Below, in pieces: positions 33,250-43,990 of a stretch of 64,000 nt of DNA (position 1 is its first letter; each line of letters opens with the position of its first letter). The notes below the pieces were generated by a model. The model had not been told where the DNA came from, searched no databases, and saw only the letters and a list, made by a program, of their open reading frames with translations. Origin of the DNA: an uncultured Bacteroidota bacterium (GTDB lineage Bacteria > Bacteroidota > Bacteroidia > Flavobacteriales > Flavobacteriaceae); the NCBI GenBank assembly GCA_902546725.1, contig CACCLB010000002.1, positions 62,001-126,000 of the forward strand. Direction: 5' to 3'. The translations under genes and the position numbers were made by a program.

Positions 33250-35834
33250 GCCGAATTTCTACTGGCGTTTATATTTCCAAACAACGAACGGGTAATCATG
33301 GTTTCCATGACTTCCATTTGCTTTTGATCTGGGTTTTTGGCCTTCTTCAATTTTTGCAATTCCATCAATGCATATTGCTGAATGGTAAGTAAGGGCTGTA
33401 CAATTTCCTCTCTTGCTTTAATTGACGCCTTACCAGCAGCTTCATTTTCCATCAAAGATTTAAAATCACTTACCTCTAAGAGTAATTTTTTGGTCAGTGA
33501 ATACTCGTTAAAAATCAATTCCCAAAACATACCAAACTCCTTATCTTCTTTCATATAAGCAGTCAGCTGGAAAAATGATTTAGTCAGACTCATCATACTG
33601 TTAAACACTAAAGTCCTGAAGAACCGTGAATTGTGGAACAATTGTTTGACATCTTCCAAGTTCCCCTGAGTCAAAAAATGTTCAAGCGCAGTCCCTACTC
33701 CAAAAAAGCCGGGTACGTTCTGTTTTAATTGGCTCCAGCTACCCACAAAAGGAATGGCACGTAAATCTTCAAATCGGAGTTCAGATGATTTTCCTCTTTT
33801 AGACGGACGACTACCAATATTGGTTTTAGCGTAATAAGGTAGGGTTGACATTCGCTCCAAATAAGGAATAAACATGGGGTGGGCTTTAAAATCTTGATAC
33901 GCTTCGTAGCTGATCTTGGCAATTTCGTTCATAGTGGAACGGTCGGCATCACTAAGGTTGTTTTTTCCCGGACTAAAAACCTGACTTTCAATCCCTGAAC
34001 TCAATAGCTGTTCTAAGTTAAATTGAGAAGAATCTAGGGTTCCAAAGTTAGAGCTGATGGTTTGCCCTTGCACGGTCAATTGAATGTCATCGTTCTGAAT
34101 GGTATCTCCCATGGAAGCATAAAACTCATGCGTATTCCCTCCTCCACGTGCTGGTGGTCCTCCTCTACCGTCAAAGAAGGCAATTCGGACACCGTATTTT
34201 GAAGCGAGTTCACTGAGTTCTTCTTTGGCTTTATAAATACTCCAATTCGCCATAAAATAGCCTCCGTCTTTGGTTCCGTCGGAAAAGCCTAGCATTACGG
34301 TTTGCTTCATCCCGCGCTGCTCTAGATGCTTTTGATAGATTGGATTACTGAATAGGCCATCCATGACTTCAGCAGCAGTTTCCAAATCCGGTATGGTTTC
34401 AAATAAAGGAATAAAATCAACTTTAGGATTTTCCCAAGCACTTATTCGGCACATGGCAAATAATTCTAGAATGTTTTCCAAGGTTTGACAATTACTGATG
34501 ATGTACCGATTACAGCCACGCTCTCCATTGGTTTCTTGTATCAGCTGCATTGCCCGTATACTCTCCAGTGTTTGATGTGTAATTTCATCAGAGAAAATCG
34601 TAGGAGGAAGGTCTCCTGTCAATTTTGGTAAAACCTTACAACGCTCCTCCTCGGTTAAATCTTTATAGTTTGCAGGTAGGTTTTTTAGGTGTTTTTGAAT
34701 GTCTGGATGCGATACAATTTCTGTAAATACCCCTCGGTGTACCCTTGAATCTTGTCGTATGTCCAGACTGGCAAAATGAAAGCCAAATAATTCAAGCTTG
34801 TGCATCATGTCTTTGACATCCTCCAGGTACAGTCCTTTGTGCTCTTTTTTAATGCTTTCGTAAATGTAATTCATCTCGGATTTGACATGCTCTAACGAAA
34901 AATCAGTATTGCGTTCGGGATAAAAAAGAGCGTTAAAAACAGCGCGCTCAAGGTCTTCCACACGCTCTTCCACTCCTGGAAAAGTCAATTTTCGTTTGAG
35001 TCTTCTCAGGTCCCTGTAGTAATTTCTCAAAATAGAAAAGCGCAGTCGCTTAGCTGTTTTTAGGGTGATTTCAGGGGTCACATAGGGATTCCCATCTCGG
35101 TCTCCTCCGGGCCAAAATCCAAAATCAAAAATGGCGTTGTTCAATTCCTCGGAATCCACAATATGATCCGCAATGTAGTTGTAAATGGTACTTGCAGAAT
35201 GGTAAAAGACATTTTCTAAAAACCAAATAAGACTAACTGCCTCGTCAAAAGGAGTTGGTTTTTCTTTTTTGTAAAAAGGGGTCTTCCCCAATTGTACAAG
35301 AAGTTTTTGTATGCGATCCAAATCGTCTTGGGCAATTGCATTGGAAAGCTCGTTAATGATAACCAGCACATTGTCCGGATAAAACTGTGTGGGGTGGGCA
35401 GTGAGTACTATACGCACTTTAAATCGTTTGATATAGTCTGTCAGTGCTTGAGACAAGCGCTTTTTGTGGGCTTCTTCTTTAATGTTTCTAAGGGTTCCCC
35501 TACCGTGCATATTGTTTACATAAGAAAAACCAGCGTCTTCTATGGCGTCAAAAAGAACAACCTGACGTTCGATATACTGAATAAAGTTAAACAGCAAATC
35601 TTGTTGGTCATCCAGTTTAAGCTCAGGTGCAAAACGATTAAAAAAAGTTTTAACTATTTCATTTGGGTTTTTCTTTAATTCAAACTGCTTATGACAATGA
35701 TCTGCAAAAAGGGGTAAAAGCATGGAAGTCCTCTTGATATGCTCATAAGGGAGGGTTAAAAAGAGGCTGTTGTAGATTTGAAAGCGTGAGAGAATTTTTT
35801 CGTTAAATCGTTCAATTTTTGGTTTTCGAGCCAT
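33246..35834 (-). CDS. ppc: Phosphoenolpyruvate carboxylase
   Basis: VLTAHPTQFYPD, FWPGGDRDGNP, MLGFSDGTKDGGYF, FFDGRGGPPARGGG motifs. Confidence 0.96.
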   Translation of the reverse strand: MARKPKIERFNEKILSRFQIYNSLFLTLPYEHIKRTSMLLPLFADHCHKQFELKKNPNEIVKTFFNRFAPELKLDDQQDLLFNFIQYIERQVVLFDAIEDAGFSYVNNMHGRGTLRNIKEEAHKKRLSQALTDYIKRFKVRIVLTAHPTQFYPDNVLVIINELSNAIAQDDLDRIQKLLVQLGKTPFYKKEKPTPFDEAVSLIWFLENVFYHSASTIYNYIADHIVDSEELNNAIFDFGFWPGGDRDGNPYVTPEITLKTAKRLRFSILRNYYRDLRRLKRKLTFPGVEERVEDLERAVFNALFYPERNTDFSLEHVKSEMNYIYESIKKEHKGLYLEDVKDMMHKLELFGFHFASLDIRQDSRVHRGVFTEIVSHPDIQKHLKNLPANYKDLTEEERCKVLPKLTGDLPPTIFSDEITHQTLESIRAMQLIQETNGERGCNRYIISNCQTLENILELFAMCRISAWENPKVDFIPLFETIPDLETAAEVMDGLFSNPIYQKHLEQRGMKQTVMLGFSDGTKDGGYFMANWSIYKAKEELSELASKYGVRIAFFDGRGGPPARGGGNTHEFYASMGDTIQNDDIQLTVQGQTISSNFGTLDSSQFNLEQLLSSGIESQVFSPGKNNLSDADRSTMNEIAKISYEAYQDFKAHPMFIPYLERMSTLPYYAKTNIGSRPSKRGKSSELRFEDLRAIPFVGSWSQLKQNVPGFFGVGTALEHFLTQGNLEDVKQLFHNSRFFRTLVFNSMMSLTKSFFQLTAYMKEDKEFGMFWELIFNEYSLTKKLLLEVSDFKSLMENEAAGKASIKAREEIVQPLLTIQQYALMELQKLKKAKNPDQKQMEVMETMITRSLFGNINASRNSA

Positions 35835-35848
35835 TTTGGGTTTAAAAA

Positions 35849-36328
35849 TTATATTTCGTTAAATATGCTGTGCATTAATCGTTTTTTGTCGTTGATGCTC
35901 TCTTCCAGAGAAATCATGGTTTCGGTTCTTGAAACACCGTCCACAGCGTCGATACTAAAAATAATGTCCTTTGCGTGGTGTGTATCTCTTGCTCTTACCT
36001 TGCAAAAAATATTAAACTTCCCTGTAGTGATATGGGCTACCGTAATAAAGGGTATCTTTTTTAGAGACTCTAGAACCTCAGATGTGGTATTTGTTTTCTC
36101 AAGGAATATACCCACATAGGCAATAAAGGAGTAGCCTAATTTGACATAGTCAAGGTTGAGGGAGGATCCCTTAATTATTCCCGATTCTTCCATTTTTTTT
36201 ACTCGGACATGAACTGTACCGGCAGAGATCAAAAGTCGCTTTGAAACGTCCGTAAAAGGAATGCGAGTGTTGTCAATTAAAATGTCGAGGATTTGGTGGT
36301 CAATTTCGTCTAAGTTTACTTTACTCAT
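35849..36328 (-). CDS. Lrp/AsnC family transcriptional regulator (likely start MSKVNLDEID)
   Basis: LDEIDHQILDILIDNTRIPFTDVSKRL HTH plus AsnC effector domain. Confidence 0.92.
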   Translation of the reverse strand: MSKVNLDEIDHQILDILIDNTRIPFTDVSKRLLISAGTVHVRVKKMEESGIIKGSSLNLDYVKLGYSFIAYVGIFLEKTNTTSEVLESLKKIPFITVAHITTGKFNIFCKVRARDTHHAKDIIFSIDAVDGVSRTETMISLEESINDKKRLMHSIFNEI

Positions 36329-36403
36329 GAGTTCAACATATAGTTTTAAAGATTGCAAATTTAGTTAATTTTAACCTAATTTGTTGAATAATATGTTGAT
36401 AAT

Positions 36404-37489
36404 TTAGCTTTTTAATGATAATAGGTCAGCAAATTGACTGTCTTTGATTAAACCTTCTTTATCAAAAATCAAAGGAACTGACTGAAGTCCGGTGGGCAGT
36501 TCTAGATACTTGTGGGCGCGTATATCGAGCTTGTACCCGTACTGAAGCATTTGAGGCAAAAACACAATCTCCTCATTGTCAAGGGTTTCAACGTATTGAA
36601 CTGCAATTTGTTGGTCTTCCTTTTGAGTCCCGTTATCAAAAATACGTACTCCAGAAACGATAAGATCGCAAAATTCAACCGTGTTTTGTGGTAGATTAAG
36701 GTAGTCATCTAACTCAAAATGCTTGGGATTCAATAACTGTTCAAATAGCAATTTATAGGCCTTAAAGATATAAGCTCGAGTTTGTTCGCGTTGGTAATCC
36801 CCAGGTATATGGCCTGCCTCAAAAAGTAAGGTAGGTGTCTCAGACTGGATAAAAGAATCTCCTACGCAGTTTGGATTAAAGCTGTCGTCATAACGTCCAA
36901 TGGCATCGGGCAATTCACCCGAAAGCCCTTGAGTAATGGCAGAAATCAGCAGCATGGCTTCTTTTCTAGCATCAGTGAGGCTTCTTTCTTCATTCGCAGC
37001 TGGCGCTAAAAAAGATAAGCTCGCAGACGGACCCCCATTACCAGCTGCATAAATTGTTCGCTGACCGTGTAAATTCAAACATAGATCGGGCTTAATCGAC
37101 TCATATAGCCCTCTAAGAACGCTGCTTTCTGGCTGGGACAGCGCAATTGCATCGCGGTTTAAGTCAACCCCATTGGCGTTTGCTCTGGTGTAAAGATGCG
37201 AACCATCAGGGTTTAATTGGGGTATAATATGCAATGTAAAAGCCTCCTGATACTTTAGTTGTGCCTCTGATAAAAACCATGGAATAAAATCCAATAAAGC
37301 CTTGGTAGTGGTGCTTTCGTTTCCATGCATTTGTGACCACATTAAAACTTGATAGTCGCCCGAGCCAATCTTCAATAAATCAATAGGACGATTCTGAACA
37401 GTATACCCAACTGTAGATTTTACAGCAGCGTCAAATTGATTCAAAAAACCTTCTAATCGAGAGGGAGGTAAATAGCGCTTGCAAACCAT
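36404..37489 (-). CDS. M14 family zinc carboxypeptidase
   Basis: QMHGNESTTT (HxxE), NPDGSHLYTRANANGVDLNRD, LCLNLHGQ motifs. Confidence 0.9.
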   Translation of the reverse strand: MVCKRYLPPSRLEGFLNQFDAAVKSTVGYTVQNRPIDLLKIGSGDYQVLMWSQMHGNESTTTKALLDFIPWFLSEAQLKYQEAFTLHIIPQLNPDGSHLYTRANANGVDLNRDAIALSQPESSVLRGLYESIKPDLCLNLHGQRTIYAAGNGGPSASLSFLAPAANEERSLTDARKEAMLLISAITQGLSGELPDAIGRYDDSFNPNCVGDSFIQSETPTLLFEAGHIPGDYQREQTRAYIFKAYKLLFEQLLNPKHFELDDYLNLPQNTVEFCDLIVSGVRIFDNGTQKEDQQIAVQYVETLDNEEIVFLPQMLQYGYKLDIRAHKYLELPTGLQSVPLIFDKEGLIKDSQFADLLSLKS

Positions 37490-37505
37490 GAATAAATTTT
37501 ATAAT

Positions 37506-37537
37506 ACAAATGTAAACAACCATTTGTTTACATTTGT
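37506..37537. promoter_or_regulatory. Perfect 14-bp-arm inverted repeat, candidate operator/hairpin
   Basis: ACAAATGTAAACAA-CCAT-TTGTTTACATTTGT, in the divergent M14 peptidase / XRE regulator intergenic region. Confidence 0.65.
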
Positions 37538-37691
37538 TTTTTACAAAAGTATTCAATTCAGCCTATTTATTTTCTTTTGCTATTCGTTTTGTGTACAAAT
37601 GTGATGTAATTTAATTAATTTTATCGTTATTCATTGTAGAAGAGTAGTTTATAGAGATAATATGAATTAATAGTTTCATGTGAGTTTGACT

Positions 37692-37709
37692 TGTAAATTA
37701 AAATTTACA
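37692..37709. promoter_or_regulatory. 8-bp-arm inverted repeat upstream of the XRE gene, candidate operator
   Basis: TGTAAATT-AA-AATTTACA 37 bp upstream of the XRE start codon. Confidence 0.45.
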
Positions 37710-37745
37710 GTTGTATATTAGTAATATTCAAAAATTAAGTTTACA

Positions 37746-38150
37746 ATGTTAAACATTGACGCCTTTTTAAAACGATTGGAGCAATTGATGGAAAATCACC
37801 AATTAAATGCAGCTGCTTTTGCAGAAAAAATTGGAGTACAGCGTTCATCTGTTTCTCATATTTTATCGCGAAGAAACAAGCCAAGTTTGGAGTTTATTTT
37901 AAAAGTTCAGGCAGAATTTACTGAGGCAGATTTTGACTGGTTGCTTTTGGGTGCGAGAAAAAAATCCACCCCTACTTCAAATCAGCTTTTGGTTGATCAG
38001 GGAAAAGTTGATGAACTAGAAGCAGATAAAAGTATAAATCCACCCCAAAAGTCTATTTCAACTTCTTTGGACCTATTTGACACCGAAGTTTTACAGATCA
38101 TTCAGACTTATAAGGATGGAACTTTTCGCGTATTTTTGCCTAAATCTTAG
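37746..38150 (+). CDS. XRE-family helix-turn-helix regulator
   Basis: NAAAFAEKIGVQRSSVSHILSRRNKPSLEFILKV HTH. Confidence 0.9.
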   Translation: MLNIDAFLKRLEQLMENHQLNAAAFAEKIGVQRSSVSHILSRRNKPSLEFILKVQAEFTEADFDWLLLGARKKSTPTSNQLLVDQGKVDELEADKSINPPQKSISTSLDLFDTEVLQIIQTYKDGTFRVFLPKS

Positions 38151-38164
38151 TATTTTTGCTTCTT

Positions 38165-38536
38165 ATGAAACGACTACTTGTGTGCATTTTTCTGATGCTT
38201 ACCTCCTGCTATACCGTTGAACGCGATTGCATCCCATTTCACCAAGGGACTTTTGAGTTTTCTCAGATCATCAACGGCAGCATGAAAACCTCAACATTTA
38301 CACGAGATTCACTTTATGAAATTGAGCGCTTTGAGGGAAAGATCGATACTGCCAGTATTCGTTGGGTAAACGATTGTGAGTGCATACTTACTAAAATCAA
38401 TCCAACATCAAATCAAGACAAGCGTCCCATTCAAATCAAAATCATAAGCACCCAAGACAATTCCTACACTTTTGAGTATTCTTTGGTTGGAGACAGTAAG
38501 AACACCCAGCGTGGAACAATTCAAAAAATCCAATAA
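38165..38536 (+). CDS. Putative small lipoprotein (start corrected to ATG 38165)
   Basis: MKRLLVCIFLMLTSCYT lipobox; the ORF-track start is inside a TATTTTTG -7 box. Confidence 0.7.
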   Translation: MKRLLVCIFLMLTSCYTVERDCIPFHQGTFEFSQIINGSMKTSTFTRDSLYEIERFEGKIDTASIRWVNDCECILTKINPTSNQDKRPIQIKIISTQDNSYTFEYSLVGDSKNTQRGTIQKIQ

Positions 38537-38538
38537 GC

Positions 38539-39303
38539 ATGTTTACCCCTGATCTGATCTTCGCTTTTTTAACCTTGACATTTCTCGAGATCATTCTCGG
38601 TATAGACAACATTATTTTTATTTCCATATTAGCGAGTCGTTTTCCTGAAGCTGATCGGAAAAAGTTAATGCGCATAGGACTTTTAATGGCTATGTTTTCG
38701 AGAATACTCCTTCTCATGGGGGTTAATTGGCTGATACAGATGCAAGTATCACTATTCAGCTTTGATTGGGGGTGGCTCAGTACAAACTTATCAATTCAGT
38801 CTCTTATCCTGCTTTTTGGGGGCTTGTTTTTGCTTTATAAAAGCACTAAAGAAATCTATGAAAAGGCTGAAAACCTCGATGAAACAGCAACCGAATCAAA
38901 ATCAAACAAACTGATCTATGCCCGCGCATTGTTTCAGATTGTTCTAATTGACATTCTCTTTTCGTTTGATTCAATTTTAACTGCCGTGGGTATGACGAAT
39001 GGAATTCCCTACGCACTTCCAATCATGGTTGCAGCTGTAATTGTATCCATACTTATCATGATGCTGTTTGCAGCACCTGTGAGTAAATTCATGAATACCC
39101 ACCCTTCACTTCAAATCCTGGGATTGGCGTTTTTGTTGCTTATCGGTTTTATGTTGATCACCGAAGCAGCACACCTGTCGGAAACTACGGTCTTCGGATC
39201 AACTATGGGGGCTATTCCAAAGGGGTATTTATACTTTGCTATCGCATTCTCCCTCGGTGTGGAAATGATTAATATGCGGTTTAGAAAAAAGAAAGAGGCT
39301 TAA
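38539..39303 (+). CDS. TerC family integral membrane protein
   Basis: LEIILGIDNIIFISIL, DILFSFDSILTAVGM motifs. Confidence 0.93.
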   Translation: MFTPDLIFAFLTLTFLEIILGIDNIIFISILASRFPEADRKKLMRIGLLMAMFSRILLLMGVNWLIQMQVSLFSFDWGWLSTNLSIQSLILLFGGLFLLYKSTKEIYEKAENLDETATESKSNKLIYARALFQIVLIDILFSFDSILTAVGMTNGIPYALPIMVAAVIVSILIMMLFAAPVSKFMNTHPSLQILGLAFLLLIGFMLITEAAHLSETTVFGSTMGAIPKGYLYFAIAFSLGVEMINMRFRKKKEA

Positions 39304-41888
39304 AAATCTAGGCTGATTTGGCTGTCGTCGTTTTCTGAGCTTACGGCTTCTTCGCCTTCAACTTCTATTTCATTTATGTCCTGTACCTCAGGAAGTTCAT
39401 AATTTAGCGCTTCTTTAAGAGCTATTTTTTTGATTTTTTTATCCGTCAGTTGGTTCCCCAAAGCCTTGAATCCTTTGACTGATATAAACTCTTCAGCATT
39501 GATTTCCAAGTCGTCTGGCTTTGCTTTTCCTCTGGGTTTTTCAAACTCTACCGTAAGTATAGGGCGCCCCTCAAAGCTGGTAAAAACATGACTACCACCC
39601 TCTTTAATATAAGAATCCTCCTTGTCTTCACTTTCAATGCAAAAGCGCTTGAGGAAATAACGTTCTTTTTCGGAATCAAAGTGAACGGCTGTAATTGGTT
39701 TTTCAGGGATCCATTTTTCGATGTGAGTGACCGTATCGTCAAAATGCAAACTCAATTCAGGAGTTACTACCCGAACCGTTCCTTCCTGGGTAGCTATCAG
39801 TAATTTATCCTCTCCCTTAAAAGCCCCTAGCAACTCACCTCTACCCTCTAGGTTCAATCGACGAATAGTAGTGTCAAACCATATTTTACGAGGCTTAAGT
39901 GTAGAAACTCCTTTTTCTTTTAATTCGACCTTTCGAACATTGTATTTGGTAACTGTATTTCCTCTGACCGATCGTCCTTTGATTTGTAAATCGGCAAAAT
40001 CCAAATCCCATTTTAACTTTTTGATGCTTCCAGAACTTCTCAGTATAATGGTCACAATTTCAGCCTCTCCGTTAGGGTTAGCCGAAAAATAGAGCACCTC
40101 GGATTGGGCTTTCCCTTGAGTCAAGTCGTAAATCTTTTCGCGAGTCACTCCTGTAACTGCAAATCGCTTGATAAAAGTAGTTCCGTTTTTACCGTCACGG
40201 TAAATCATATTGTAAATGGTACGGCTGTCTTTTTTCTTAAATACAGCGGCATGGATGATGTTTTTTCCAATAAAGACTTTGCTGTCCACTTTTACTACTT
40301 GCATTTTACCCTCCTTAGTAAATGCTATGATATCATCAATATCAGAACACTCACAGACAAACTCATCTTTACGCAAGGAGGTTCCTATAAATCCTTCACT
40401 TCGATTGATGTAGAGCTTTTGATTTCGAACCACTACCTTTTTGGCGTCAACATCATCAAAAATCCGTATTTCAGATTTGCGCTCCTTATCCTTGCCATAC
40501 GTCTTTTTTAGATGGGTAAAATAGCGGATGGCGTAATCGATGAGGTGATTTAAATTGTTTTTTACCTCAGCAATATCTCCTTCAAGAGCTTCAATTTTTT
40601 GCTGGGCTTTATCCAAATCAAATTTTGAAATTCTCTTGATGCGAATTTCCGTCAAACGCACAATATCTTCTTCAATCACAGGCCGTTTTAAGTGCGCTAT
40701 ATGAGGTTTTAATCCTTCGTCAATAGCAGTAATCAACTCTTCCCAAGTCTCTGCCTCTTCGATGTCACGGTAAATTTTATTCTCTATAAAAATGCGCTCT
40801 AGGGAAGCGTAGTGCCATTGATTTTCAAGCTCTTGTAGTTGGACTTCAAGCTCGAGTTTTAAGATTTGAACTGTGTGGTCTGTCGAAATTTTCAACATTT
40901 CAGTAACCCCCATAAAATGAGGCTTATTGTCAATAATCAAACAGCCCAAAGGTGAGATCGATGTTTCACAGGCTGTAAAGGCATAAAGGGCGTCTATGGT
41001 TTTGTCGGGAGAGATCCCATTGGGAAGGTGCACGAGAATTTCAACATCGGACGAAGTATTGTCTTCTATCTTTTTGATTTTAATTTTTCCCTTGTCATTG
41101 GCCTTTAAAATACTGTCGATCAAGCTAGAAGTATTGGTGCTGAATGGTATTTCATTTATCACCAAGGTGTTTTTATCCTGCTGGGTGATTTTGGCTCGCA
41201 CCCTTACCTTACCCCCTCTTAAACCGTCGTTATAGTTTTGGATATCTATGATCCCTCCCGTTTGGAAGTTAGGATACAAAGAAAACTTCCTGCCTTTTAA
41301 ATGGGCAATACTGGCCTCCAGTAGCTCGTTGAAGTTGTGGGGCAATATTTTAGTTGAAAGACCTACTGCTATCCCCTCAGCCCCTTGAGCTAAAAGCAAA
41401 GGAAACTTGATCGGTAAGTGGATTGGCTCTTTTTTTCGCCCGTCATAAGACAGTTGCCATTGGGTCACTTTTGGACTAAAGACAACTTCCAAGGCAAATT
41501 TGGAAAGACGTGCTTCAATATATCGGGAAGCAGCTGCACTGTCACCGGTTAAAATATTCCCCCAGTTCCCTTGCATATCTATAAGCAACTCTTTTTGACC
41601 TATCTGTACCATGGCATCACCAATACTGGCATCACCATGAGGGTGATATTGCATCGTATGGCCTACTATATTGGCAACTTTGTTGTAGCGACCATCATCT
41701 AAATCCTTCATGGAATGAAGAATCCTGCGTTGTACTGGCTTGAGACCGTCTTCTATAGCGGGAACTGCTCGTTCTAAGATCACATAGGAAGCGTAATCCA
41801 AAAACCAATCTTTGTACATGCCCGTGACCTTGACAAGGCTATCATTGTCAAAAGACTCTGGTAAATCAGTTTGGTCGGTTACTTCCAT
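39300..41888 (-). CDS. parC: DNA topoisomerase IV subunit A-like
   Basis: YVILERAVPAIEDGLKPVQRRILHSM, YHPHGDASIGDAMV; adjacent to a ParE-like gene. Confidence 0.93.
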   Translation of the reverse strand: MEVTDQTDLPESFDNDSLVKVTGMYKDWFLDYASYVILERAVPAIEDGLKPVQRRILHSMKDLDDGRYNKVANIVGHTMQYHPHGDASIGDAMVQIGQKELLIDMQGNWGNILTGDSAAASRYIEARLSKFALEVVFSPKVTQWQLSYDGRKKEPIHLPIKFPLLLAQGAEGIAVGLSTKILPHNFNELLEASIAHLKGRKFSLYPNFQTGGIIDIQNYNDGLRGGKVRVRAKITQQDKNTLVINEIPFSTNTSSLIDSILKANDKGKIKIKKIEDNTSSDVEILVHLPNGISPDKTIDALYAFTACETSISPLGCLIIDNKPHFMGVTEMLKISTDHTVQILKLELEVQLQELENQWHYASLERIFIENKIYRDIEEAETWEELITAIDEGLKPHIAHLKRPVIEEDIVRLTEIRIKRISKFDLDKAQQKIEALEGDIAEVKNNLNHLIDYAIRYFTHLKKTYGKDKERKSEIRIFDDVDAKKVVVRNQKLYINRSEGFIGTSLRKDEFVCECSDIDDIIAFTKEGKMQVVKVDSKVFIGKNIIHAAVFKKKDSRTIYNMIYRDGKNGTTFIKRFAVTGVTREKIYDLTQGKAQSEVLYFSANPNGEAEIVTIILRSSGSIKKLKWDLDFADLQIKGRSVRGNTVTKYNVRKVELKEKGVSTLKPRKIWFDTTIRRLNLEGRGELLGAFKGEDKLLIATQEGTVRVVTPELSLHFDDTVTHIEKWIPEKPITAVHFDSEKERYFLKRFCIESEDKEDSYIKEGGSHVFTSFEGRPILTVEFEKPRGKAKPDDLEINAEEFISVKGFKALGNQLTDKKIKKIALKEALNYELPEVQDINEIEVEGEEAVSSENDDSQISLDF

Positions 41889-41980
41889 AATTAGCTAAAA
41901 TAGTATATCAGACCAATATTTGCTTGGGAAATCGAAGGAAGAAATTAACAATATACCGTTGAAAATTATTCTAGAAGAAA

Positions 41981-43840
41981 CTAAGCTGTTTCTTCCAGCA
42001 AATCCAACTCGACTTTTAAGTTGTCGATGATGAAGTTTTGACGGTCTTGGGTATTTTTTCCCATATAGAACTCAAGTAGTTGATCAATGGTCGTTGCTTT
42101 GTCTAGCATGACCGGATCCAAGCGAATGTCCTCCCCTATAAAAAACTTAAACTCATCTGGTGAAATCTCTCCTAAACCTTTAAATCGGGTAATTTCCGGC
42201 TTTCCGCTCAACTTTTCAATGGCATTTCTTCGCTCCTGCTCACTGTAGCAATAAAAGGTTTTCTTTTTGTCTCTAACCCTAAAAAGAGGTGTTTGTAAAA
42301 TATACAAATGTCCTTCTTTGATGAGTTCGGGGAAAAATTGTAGAAAAAAAGTAATCAGTAAAAGTCGGATGTGCATACCGTCCACATCAGCATCAGTGGC
42401 AATTACGATATTGTTGTACCTCAAATCTTCCAAGCTGTCCTCAATATTGAGTGCCGCCTGAAGAAGGTTAAACTCTTCGTTTTCGTAAACAATCTTTTTG
42501 GACATGCCGTAACTGTTTAAAGGCTTTCCTCTTAAGCTAAAAACAGCTTGGGTATTGACATCACGTGATTTAGTGATGGAGCCGCTAGCGGAGTCTCCCT
42601 CAGTAATAAAAAGTGTGGATTCCAAACGGCGGTCCTTTTTTAGATCGGGCAAATGCACTCGGCAGTCTCTAAGTTTTTTATTGTGTAGGCTTGCCTTTTT
42701 AGCCCGCTCTCTGGCTAATTTACGTATGCCTGAGAGTTCTTTTCGCTCTTTTTCAGCTTGAATTATTTTCTTTTGGATGCTTTCTGCTACAGTAGGGTTT
42801 TTATGTAAAAAATTATCCAGTTGTGTACTGAGAAATTCGACGATATAGCTCCGTACTGTAGGCATACCGTCACCCATTTCTGTAGAACCCAGTTTGGTTT
42901 TGGTTTGGGATTCAAAAACCGGTTCCATTACCTTAATACTGATAGCAGAGATTACAGATTTCCGAATGTCGGAAGCGTCGTAATTCTTTCCAAAATGCTC
43001 TCGTATGGTTTTGACAAGTCCCTCTCTAAAAGCAGATTGATGGGTTCCTCCTTGAGTAGTGTGTTGACCGTTTACAAAAGAATGGTATTCCTCGCTGTAC
43101 TGTGTTCTGCTGTGGGTAAGGGCAACCTCTATATCTTCTCCTTTGATATGGATGATGGGGTAAAGCAAATCTGCTTCGTTCGTGTAATCTGTCAACAGAT
43201 CTTTTAACCCATTTTCAGAAAAGAATTTTTCACCGTTTAACTCTATTGTCAGACCCGGATTGAGATATACATAATTTTTAATCATGCGTTCTACATACTC
43301 CAAACGGTATTTATAGTTTTTAAAAATGGTGGTATCGGGTATAAACTCCACCTTGGTTCCTCTTCTTCTTGAGCTGACCTCTATGGGTTCATCCTCTTTA
43401 AGGTCACCAAAGGCAAAAGAAGCTGTTTTACTCTGCTTATCCCGATTGGACTCTACTGTAAAACTCGAAGAAAGCGCGTTGACTGCCTTGGTACCAACTC
43501 CGTTTAGACCTACCGACTTTTTAAATGCTCTGGAATCGTACTTTCCTCCAGTATTCATCTTGGACACCACATCAACCACTTTCCCTAGTGGAATCCCCCT
43601 GCCGTAGTCGCGAACTTTAACCACATTCTCTTTAATAGAAATCTCGATGGTTTTCCCAGCACCCATTACAAACTCATCGATACAGTTGTCGAGAACCTCT
43701 TTAAGAAGTATGTAAATCCCATCGTCTGGTGAAGAGCCGTCGCCTAATTTTCCAATATACATTCCAGGACGCATTCTAATGTGCTCTTTCCAGTCAAGGG
43801 AACGTATATTTTCTTCGGTATAGGTTGTGGTGTTTTTCAT
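41981..43840 (-). CDS. parE: DNA topoisomerase IV subunit B-like
   Basis: GHKL ATPase motifs ([21 protein letters not shown]), [27 protein letters not shown]. Confidence 0.93.
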   Translation of the reverse strand: MKNTTTYTEENIRSLDWKEHIRMRPGMYIGKLGDGSSPDDGIYILLKEVLDNCIDEFVMGAGKTIEISIKENVVKVRDYGRGIPLGKVVDVVSKMNTGGKYDSRAFKKSVGLNGVGTKAVNALSSSFTVESNRDKQSKTASFAFGDLKEDEPIEVSSRRRGTKVEFIPDTTIFKNYKYRLEYVERMIKNYVYLNPGLTIELNGEKFFSENGLKDLLTDYTNEADLLYPIIHIKGEDIEVALTHSRTQYSEEYHSFVNGQHTTQGGTHQSAFREGLVKTIREHFGKNYDASDIRKSVISAISIKVMEPVFESQTKTKLGSTEMGDGMPTVRSYIVEFLSTQLDNFLHKNPTVAESIQKKIIQAEKERKELSGIRKLARERAKKASLHNKKLRDCRVHLPDLKKDRRLESTLFITEGDSASGSITKSRDVNTQAVFSLRGKPLNSYGMSKKIVYENEEFNLLQAALNIEDSLEDLRYNNIVIATDADVDGMHIRLLLITFFLQFFPELIKEGHLYILQTPLFRVRDKKKTFYCYSEQERRNAIEKLSGKPEITRFKGLGEISPDEFKFFIGEDIRLDPVMLDKATTIDQLLEFYMGKNTQDRQNFIIDNLKVELDLLEETA

Positions 43841-43990
43841 GATATCAACAGCTAATATAGTTTATTGAATTCATATTTTTCCTCCCCTAAACAGCCAAGA
43901 AATCAACAATTCTCAAGCTGTTTTTGTTAAAAAGTTCTATTTTAGAGACTTTAGAAAAAATATAACTCACAAAAAAATTAAAATAGTTCT

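Noticed and set aside
35292-35678. 128-aa antisense ORF within ppc
   Set aside because: Antisense shadow of a conserved enzyme.
40104-40511. 135-aa antisense ORF within parC
   Set aside because: Antisense shadow; parC motifs on the minus strand are unambiguous.
42821-43207. 128-aa antisense ORF within parE
   Set aside because: Antisense shadow without domain evidence.
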